64,000 nucleotides of DNA. Source: Halorubrum cibi. GTDB lineage: Archaea; Halobacteriota; Halobacteria; Halobacteriales; Haloferacaceae. Where the stretch lies: assembly GCF_900182635.1 (NCBI RefSeq), contig NZ_FXTD01000001.1:434001-498000 (forward strand), given 5' to 3'. The first letter of the stretch is position 1; each line of letters begins with the position of its first letter. Made by a program: the position numbers and the translations under genes. Positions 59,027 through 64,000 of the stretch are shown here, in pieces. The notes beneath the pieces were generated by a model. It searched no databases. It was not told the origin of the DNA and saw nothing but the letters and a program-made list of their open reading frames with translations.

Positions 59027-60843
59027 GCGACCACCCCGGACGCGGCGACGTCGAGGAGGCGGGAGCCGACGAACGCGAGCGCGTCGACGAGCGACCACGC
59101 CGCGGGGACGGCGACCTCGGCGAGTGCGCCAACCGCGGCGTCGATCCACACCGGATACGTCCCGACGCCGGGACCGAGCAGCCCGCCGTCGCTGATGATC
59201 GCCGCGAGCGGAAGCGCGTACGCGAGCACGACGAGGGTGACGGCGATCCCGACCCAGATCCGGAGATCGTCGAGCACTTCCGGGGCGTCGTCGGGGCCGG
59301 AGAGCGCGGGACGAAGCGTCTCCGCGAGTCCGGAGACGCGGGGGTTCCCCATCGTGAGCACGAGGTTTCCGATGAACAGGACGGTAGAGAGGAACAACAG
59401 CGTCCCGCCGATCGCGATCTGGACGTTCAGCTCCTCGAACCCGCCGAACGCGACCGGGTAGTCGAAGCCGGAGTACTCCGGCTCGGCGGTCCGTCGGGGG
59501 ACGCCGAGCAACCCTTGAGCGTGCATCGCGTTCGACATGAGCGCCATCCCGATGAACCAGAGGACGACCTGAAACAGCCCGATCTGGCTGCTGTAGATCG
59601 GCTTGTTGGTGATCTGCGGCCAGAGCCAGTAGGTCGCCGCCATGAACGTGAGCGCGACCGCGGTCCCGACGGTGAGGTGGAAGTGGCCGGGCACCCAGAT
59701 CGTGTTGTGGATCATGTAGTTGATGTTCATCCCGGCGTTGACCATCCCGGAGAATCCGCCGGCTGCGAACATCAGCCCCGCGAGCATCATCCCGGTGAAC
59801 GCGGGGTCACGCCAGGGGAGCGACCGGAGCCACCCGAAGATCCCGGTGCCGCCGCGCTGGCGAGCACCGTACTCGACGCTGGCGACGACGGTGAACGCCG
59901 TGAGCAGGCTCGGCAACAGCAGGAACATCGTGTTCGTCATCGAGATGAACTTGAAGCCTTCGGCGATGCCGGGGTCGAGGTACTGGTGGTGGATGCCGAC
60001 CGGCGTCGACAACAGCAGGAACAACACGAAGACGACCCGCGCGAGGGGGTCGCTGAACAGCCGACCGCCGGCGATCGACGGCAGCACCGTGTACCACAGG
60101 AGGTACGCGGGCATCAGCCAGAAGTAGACGACGGGGTGACCGAAGAACCAGAACAGCGTCCGGGTGAGCGTCGGGTTCACCGACTCGATCAGCCCGAGCG
60201 ACCACGGCAACAGGAATATCAGCACCGACGCCGCGACCGCCGAGGAGGCGATGTACCACATGATCATCGTGGTCAACACCATGAACGTCTGGAGCGGGAT
60301 CCGCTCTCCGGGGTTCTCCTCGCGCCACGCGAGCCACGTGCGGAACCAGTCCGCGCCGGCCAGCCAGCTCCCGACGATGAACACGGCGAGTCCCGTATAA
60401 AAGAGCGGGTGCGCCTGAAGCGGCGCGTAGAAGGTGAAGAGCACGTCCGCGCTCATGTCGATCGAGTCGACGAAGCCGGCGAGAACGGAGATCCCGGTCA
60501 TCGTCATCCCGCCGGCCATCAGCGCGTACCACGTCCAGGTTATCCTGATGTCCACGAGGGGTCGATCGAGGCTGCGGACGACCGCCCACGTGAACAGCCC
60601 CACGAGGAAGAACGTCGTGAAACTGAGCGCTAAGAACACGCCGTGAGCGGTGAGGGAGGTGTAGTAGTCCGTCGAGGAGATGAGCCCGCGGAAGATCCCG
60701 GTCCGGTGGAGCGTCTGGATGATCCCGAAGACCGCCCCCAACGTGAGCGCGAGGAAGGCCCCAAGAAGCGACGATCGAACGACCTTCGCCTCCGCCGGGA
60801 ACTCGTCGTAGAACGTCTTCTCGGCCTCGAGCGCGTCGCTCAT
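59023..60843 (-). CDS. cbaA: cytochrome ba3-type terminal oxidase subunit I
   Basis: 606 residues, 12-14 transmembrane helices. Heme/copper ligands: His67 (SLTAHGVFL), CuB site His236 in FGHPVVYFWLMP with Tyr240 next to it, His285-286 (IHHQYLD), heme a3 His387 and heme b His389 (VPGHFHLTVG). The residue after HP is V, not E, so the K-channel-only B-type (ba3) is indicated. It reduces O2 with electrons from a blue-copper or cytochrome partner. Overlaps subunit II by 4 nt. Confidence 0.95.
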   Translation of the reverse strand: MSDALEAEKTFYDEFPAEAKVVRSSLLGAFLALTLGAVFGIIQTLHRTGIFRGLISSTDYYTSLTAHGVFLALSFTTFFLVGLFTWAVVRSLDRPLVDIRITWTWYALMAGGMTMTGISVLAGFVDSIDMSADVLFTFYAPLQAHPLFYTGLAVFIVGSWLAGADWFRTWLAWREENPGERIPLQTFMVLTTMIMWYIASSAVAASVLIFLLPWSLGLIESVNPTLTRTLFWFFGHPVVYFWLMPAYLLWYTVLPSIAGGRLFSDPLARVVFVLFLLLSTPVGIHHQYLDPGIAEGFKFISMTNTMFLLLPSLLTAFTVVASVEYGARQRGGTGIFGWLRSLPWRDPAFTGMMLAGLMFAAGGFSGMVNAGMNINYMIHNTIWVPGHFHLTVGTAVALTFMAATYWLWPQITNKPIYSSQIGLFQVVLWFIGMALMSNAMHAQGLLGVPRRTAEPEYSGFDYPVAFGGFEELNVQIAIGGTLLFLSTVLFIGNLVLTMGNPRVSGLAETLRPALSGPDDAPEVLDDLRIWVGIAVTLVVLAYALPLAAIISDGGLLGPGVGTYPVWIDAAVGALAEVAVPAAWSLVDALAFVGSRLLDVAASGVVA

Positions 60844-61352
60844 GCGCTTTCACCTCCGTTCGTCTCCTCGAACTCCTCCTCGGGCACGACGTGGAGTTTC
60901 CCCTCCATGGCGTGGTGACCGGCCCCGCAGTACTCGTTACACAGGATGCCGTACTCCTGGGGCTCACCCACCTCGACGGTGAGCTCCGAGACCTCGCCGG
61001 GAACGACCATCGTGTTCGCGTTCGTCCCGACCACCTCGAAGCCATGGATCACGTCGCGGGAGGTGACCTGGAAGGTCACCGTGCTGTTCTCCGGCACCAC
61101 GATCGGGTCGGGTTGGAATCCGAACTGGAACGCGACGACGTACGCCTCGTAGTGGTTCTCGCCGACCTGCTCGACGCGCGGCTCGGTGAACCGCTCGTCC
61201 TCGTCGAGGGCGTTCGCGTCGATCTGTGGTTCGCTGTCGGCGACCATCGCCACCCCCGGCCCGACCGCCCCGTACGTCACGGACCCGAGGAGCAACAGGA
61301 TCAGGAGGATGGAGCACGCGAGCCAGATCTTCTCGTAGGCGTGGATGTGCAT
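60840..61352 (-). CDS. cbaB: cytochrome ba3-type oxidase subunit II (CuA)
   Basis: 170 residues. One N-terminal membrane helix (IWLACSILLILLLLGSVTYG) and a cupredoxin domain with the CuA ligands: His in DVIHGFEV (about 103) and CNEYCGAGHHAMEGK (about 138-152), giving two Cys, His and Met. This is the short, single-helix subunit II of ba3-type enzymes. Donor of electrons to subunit I. ATGA overlap with cbaA. Confidence 0.95.
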   Translation of the reverse strand: MHIHAYEKIWLACSILLILLLLGSVTYGAVGPGVAMVADSEPQIDANALDEDERFTEPRVEQVGENHYEAYVVAFQFGFQPDPIVVPENSTVTFQVTSRDVIHGFEVVGTNANTMVVPGEVSELTVEVGEPQEYGILCNEYCGAGHHAMEGKLHVVPEEEFEETNGGESA

Positions 61353-61358
61353 CCGTGA

Positions 61359-61532
61359 TCACCCCACCACGACCAGGTCACGGCCGAGGAACTCGACGTA
61401 GTAGATGAACACCCAGGCGATCACGAGGATCGCGAAGTACACCGCGATGAGCGCGAGCGTGCCGACGGGATCGAACTCCTCGTCGCCGCCCGCGTCGTCC
61501 GCCGGCGCGTCCGCCGTTTCGGTTCGGCTCAT
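61359..61532 (-). CDS. cbaD: small single-helix subunit of ba3-type oxidase (CbaD-like)
   Basis: 57 residues: MSRTETADAPADDAGGDEEFDPVGTLALIAVYFAILVIAWVFIYYVEFLGRDLVVVG. One transmembrane helix after an acidic tip, matching the subunit IIa-like CbaD. It is the first gene of the operon, 6 nt upstream of cbaB. A TATA box lies 21-33 nt before its ATG. Confidence 0.8.
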   Translation of the reverse strand: MSRTETADAPADDAGGDEEFDPVGTLALIAVYFAILVIAWVFIYYVEFLGRDLVVVG

Positions 61533-61552
61533 GGGTTCGCTTACGGGCAGCC

Positions 61553-61565
61553 AACTATATAATAT
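61553..61565 (-). promoter_or_regulatory. TATA box of the ba3 oxidase operon
   Basis: ATATTATATAGTT on the minus strand, 21-33 nt before the ATG at 61532. The divergent plus-strand gene has its own TCTATATGG at 61599-61607, 23-31 nt before its ATG at 61630. Confidence 0.72.
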
Positions 61566-61629
61566 CCACCCGTTCCCGTGGTATGAAAATCCGCTTGGTC
61601 TATATGGTGACGGCCGCACACGTGTTCGT

Positions 61630-61842
61630 ATGGACTTCTCGCTCCAGCACGCGGTCTTCCTGGTGCTCGGCGGCGTGCTCCCGGCCGCGGCCTACATAGC
61701 CTCGCGCGCGGAGTACGTCGTCGCCGTCACGTTCCTCAACGTGGTGCTCATCTGGGCGAGCCTTCGGGTCGCCACCGGCGGTAGCCTCCGTCCCGGCGGC
61801 GACGACGACAGGCTCGAGCCGAGCGACATCGAGGACGCGTAG
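61630..61842 (+). CDS. small two-helix membrane protein beside ba3 oxidase
   Basis: 70 residues: MDFSLQHAVFLVLGGVLPAAAYIAS and EYVVAVTFLNVVLIWASLRVA helices, then the acidic tail GGDDDRLEPSDIEDA. It is 57 nt before the copper-type P-ATPase, probably one transcript. In bacteria the ccoN-type oxidase clusters encode small assembly proteins (CcoS) beside the copper ATPase CcoI; an analogous role here is inference. Confidence 0.75.
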   Translation: MDFSLQHAVFLVLGGVLPAAAYIASRAEYVVAVTFLNVVLIWASLRVATGGSLRPGGDDDRLEPSDIEDA

Positions 61843-61899
61843 GCGGTCGAAACCCTCGCGACCCCGTCCGGATGCCACCGGCGGATCAAGCCACCACCA

Positions 61900-64000
61900 A
61901 TGCCGAACTGTACCCTCTGTGAGCTGCCGACGGGATCCGACCCGCACACCGACCCGGCCGTCGAGGGCGAGTACTGCTGTCGGGGGTGTCTCGCGGTGGC
62001 GCGCTCGCTCGAGGACGTGGAGGACCTCGAAGACCTCGAGGCGCGGGCCCCGGACGCGGAACCTTCTGACTCCTTCGACGGCGAGACGGCCTTCCTCCAC
62101 GTCGACGGCATGCACTGTGCGACCTGCGAGTCGTTCCTCGAGTTGACCGCCGCCGAGCGCGAGGGGGTCGCGGCCGCTGAGGCGAGCTACGCCACCGACA
62201 CCATCCGCGTCGAGTACGACCCCGACCGGGTGACCGCCGACGACCTGCCCGATGCGCTCTCGGTCGCCGGCTACACCGCGAGCGACCGCGCCGACCCCGA
62301 GCCCGCGGGCGACGACGTCGACGTGGTGCGGTTCCTGATCGGCGGCGGCTTCTTCGGGATGATGGCGATGCTGTGGTACGTCCTCTTTTTATACCCGACC
62401 TACTTCGGCTACGACCCGCTCCTGGATCTCGGCGGCGTGAGCGGGCTCTACCTCTTCACGCAGATCTGGCTTTTCACCTCGATCGTGCTCTTTTACACCG
62501 GCTACCCGATCCTCCGCGGGGCGTACGTGAGCCTGCGAGCTGGCCGACCGAACATGGATCTGTTGGTGTCGCTGGCGGCGGTCAGCTCCTACGCCTACAG
62601 CACCCTCGCGATGCTGCTCGGCCGGACCGACCTCTACTTCGACGTGACGATCGCCGTGATCCTCGTCGTCACCGCGGGAAACCAGTACGAGTCGCGGATC
62701 AAGTCGCGCGCGACGGGGATGCTCTCGGAGCTGACGACCGCGGCCGAGAGCGAGGTCCGACGGGAGTCGGGCGAGACCGTCCCGATCGACGCGGTCGAAC
62801 CGGGCGACAGGCTGCTCGTGCGCCCCGGCGAGCGCGTCCCGTTCGACGGAAGCGTCGCCGAGGGGACCGCCGCCGTCGACGAGGCGCTCGTGACCGGCGA
62901 GTCGCTCCCGGCGACGAAACGCCCCGGCGACGCGGTCCGCGGGGGGACCGTGGTCACGGACTCCCCGCTCGTGCTCGAGGTGGGCGAGGACGCGACGAGC
63001 ACGCTCGACACCCTCGTGCGCCTGCTGTGGGACATCCAGAGCTCGCGGTCGGGGATCCAGCGGCTCGTCGACCGGCTCGCGACCGTGTTCGTCCCGCTCG
63101 TGGTCGCGGTCGCGGTCGTGGCCGGCGCGGGGACCCTGGCGTTCGGCGGCGCACCGACCGAGGCGGCGCTCGTCGCGCTCACCGTCCTCATCGTCTCGTG
63201 CCCGTGCGCGCTCGGACTCGCGACCCCGCTCGCGATCGCCGCCGGGATCCGCGACGCCGCCCGTCGCGGGATCGTGATCGTCTCCGACGCCGTCTTCGAG
63301 GCCGGAGCCGAGATCGACGCGGTCGTGCTCGACAAGACCGGCACGCTCACCGACGGCGAGATGCGGCTGCTCGAGACGGTTCTCGACGATGACTCGGGAT
63401 CGTCCATTTTCGACTCCACCGCCACTTCCGACGCCGATCTCGACGTGGACCCCGACGCTGACCTCGACGTGGACCCCGACGCCGACGCGAACGCCGACCG
63501 GGTCCTCCGGCGGGCGGCCGCGCTCGAACGCGCCTCCGCACACCCGATCGCCGAGGCGATCGTCGACGCGGCCGCGACGGATCGAGACTCGACCGACCGG
63601 TCGGATCCCGCGTCCCCCGCGGCCGTCGCCGACGGCGGAACCGAGCCCGCGACCGGAACGGGACACCCGAACGGATCCGATCCCTCGGACGGATCGGTCG
63701 GCCCCGCCGACTCCGCCGATTCCGTCGGCGTCGACGGCGTCGACGTCGGCGACGTCGAGGTCACCGACCGCGGCGTCGCAGGGACGATCGACGGCGACCG
63801 CGTCGTCGTCGGCCACCGCTCGCTGTTCGCGAACCGCGGGTGGGCGCTCCCCGGTCGCCTCGACGAGGCCGGCGAGCGCGCGACCGCGGACGGGAACGTC
63901 CCCGTCTTCGTCGGCTGGGACGGGCGCGTTCGCGGGGTTCTCGTCGTCGGCGACGCGGTCCGCCAGGGGTGGGAGGCGGTCGTGACCGACCTCGCCGATC
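61900..64000 (+). CDS. copper-type heavy-metal P-type ATPase (partial)
   Basis: P1B-ATPase, open to the window edge at about 700 residues. N-terminus: a Cys cluster CTLC (residues 4-7) and YCCRGC (25-30), then an HMA domain with GMHCATCES (about 70-77). Membrane part with eight helices, actuator motif VTGESLPATK, ion site SCPCALGLATPLA (about 431-443), phosphorylation site DKTGTLTDGE (about 476), and SAHPIAEA (about 546). Two acidic insertions lie in the nucleotide-binding domain. CPC and the ba3 oxidase neighbours suggest copper delivery to the oxidase (CcoI-like) or Cu export. Confidence 0.93.
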   Translation, partial: MPNCTLCELPTGSDPHTDPAVEGEYCCRGCLAVARSLEDVEDLEDLEARAPDAEPSDSFDGETAFLHVDGMHCATCESFLELTAAEREGVAAAEASYATDTIRVEYDPDRVTADDLPDALSVAGYTASDRADPEPAGDDVDVVRFLIGGGFFGMMAMLWYVLFLYPTYFGYDPLLDLGGVSGLYLFTQIWLFTSIVLFYTGYPILRGAYVSLRAGRPNMDLLVSLAAVSSYAYSTLAMLLGRTDLYFDVTIAVILVVTAGNQYESRIKSRATGMLSELTTAAESEVRRESGETVPIDAVEPGDRLLVRPGERVPFDGSVAEGTAAVDEALVTGESLPATKRPGDAVRGGTVVTDSPLVLEVGEDATSTLDTLVRLLWDIQSSRSGIQRLVDRLATVFVPLVVAVAVVAGAGTLAFGGAPTEAALVALTVLIVSCPCALGLATPLAIAAGIRDAARRGIVIVSDAVFEAGAEIDAVVLDKTGTLTDGEMRLLETVLDDDSGSSIFDSTATSDADLDVDPDADLDVDPDADANADRVLRRAAALERASAHPIAEAIVDAAATDRDSTDRSDPASPAAVADGGTEPATGTGHPNGSDPSDGSVGPADSADSVGVDGVDVGDVEVTDRGVAGTIDGDRVVVGHRSLFANRGWALPGRLDEAGERATADGNVPVFVGWDGRVRGVLVVGDAVRQGWEAVVTDLAD

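Overview
The window is haloarchaeal chromosome. The evidence is very high GC, acidic proteins, Tat-type lipoproteins, TATA boxes about 25 nt upstream of leaderless starts, SecF before SecD, archaeal CCA-adding enzyme and archaemetzincin, tRNAs without encoded CCA, and a ba3-type oxidase cluster like that of Natronomonas. A Halorubrum-like member of the Halobacteria is my best guess, from overall protein character only. There is no rRNA, CRISPR array, intact insertion sequence or integrase gene.

Layout. 1-3.4 kb: dipeptide/oligopeptide-type ABC uptake genes (permease cut by the window edge, large solute-binding lipoprotein) and a DICT-domain protein. 3.4-5.9 kb: an AT-richer stretch with a RelE/ParE-type toxin and ribbon-helix-helix antitoxin, tRNA-Thr, tRNA-Gly, and a second copy of the tRNA-Gly 3' end. 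6-14 kb: two PiT-type phosphate transporters (the second preceded by a 42-residue membrane microprotein), a cis-prenyltransferase-like gene, secF-secD and a YfcE-like phosphoesterase. 14-20 kb: housekeeping genes (GcvT/YgfZ-like protein, archaemetzincin, UPF0146, HAD phosphatase, cca) and two tRNAs flanking a PD-(D/E)XK nuclease. 20-29 kb: a fluoride-channel crcB pair, a HerA-type ATPase, two protein-isoaspartate methyltransferase genes, two Hsp20 genes and a SpoIIM-domain membrane protein.

29-41 kb: a membrane-anchored molybdopterin oxidoreductase, glycerate kinase, type-4 uracil-DNA glycosylase, a PhnD-PhnC-PhnE transporter, hisH, aldo/keto reductase, and a metal(loid)-type operon (34-residue Cys peptide, ArsR, DUF318-type permease). 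41-50 kb: a large FAD/Fe-S D-2-hydroxyacid dehydrogenase, a degenerate FtsZ-like protein with a zinc ribbon, and divergent pilB-pilC. 50-58 kb: thioredoxin, HemAT-like oxygen transducer, asparaginase, DUF255/YyaL protein and a TrmB regulator. 58-64 kb: the four-gene ba3 oxidase cluster beside a copper-type P-ATPase that runs off the end.

Beyond genes, the most striking signal is a dispersed, highly structured intergenic repeat present three times (about 13.9, 24.7 and 40.0 kb). Short conserved blocks alternate with hairpins whose sequences differ between copies while pairing is kept. A hairpin array of the same architecture sits between the two tRNA-Gly 3' ends. Other leads are the FtsZ-like/zinc-ribbon protein beside pilBC, the Cys-peptide/ArsR/permease operon, a 3 x 20 nt repeat array upstream of the solute-binding protein, and several candidate operators.
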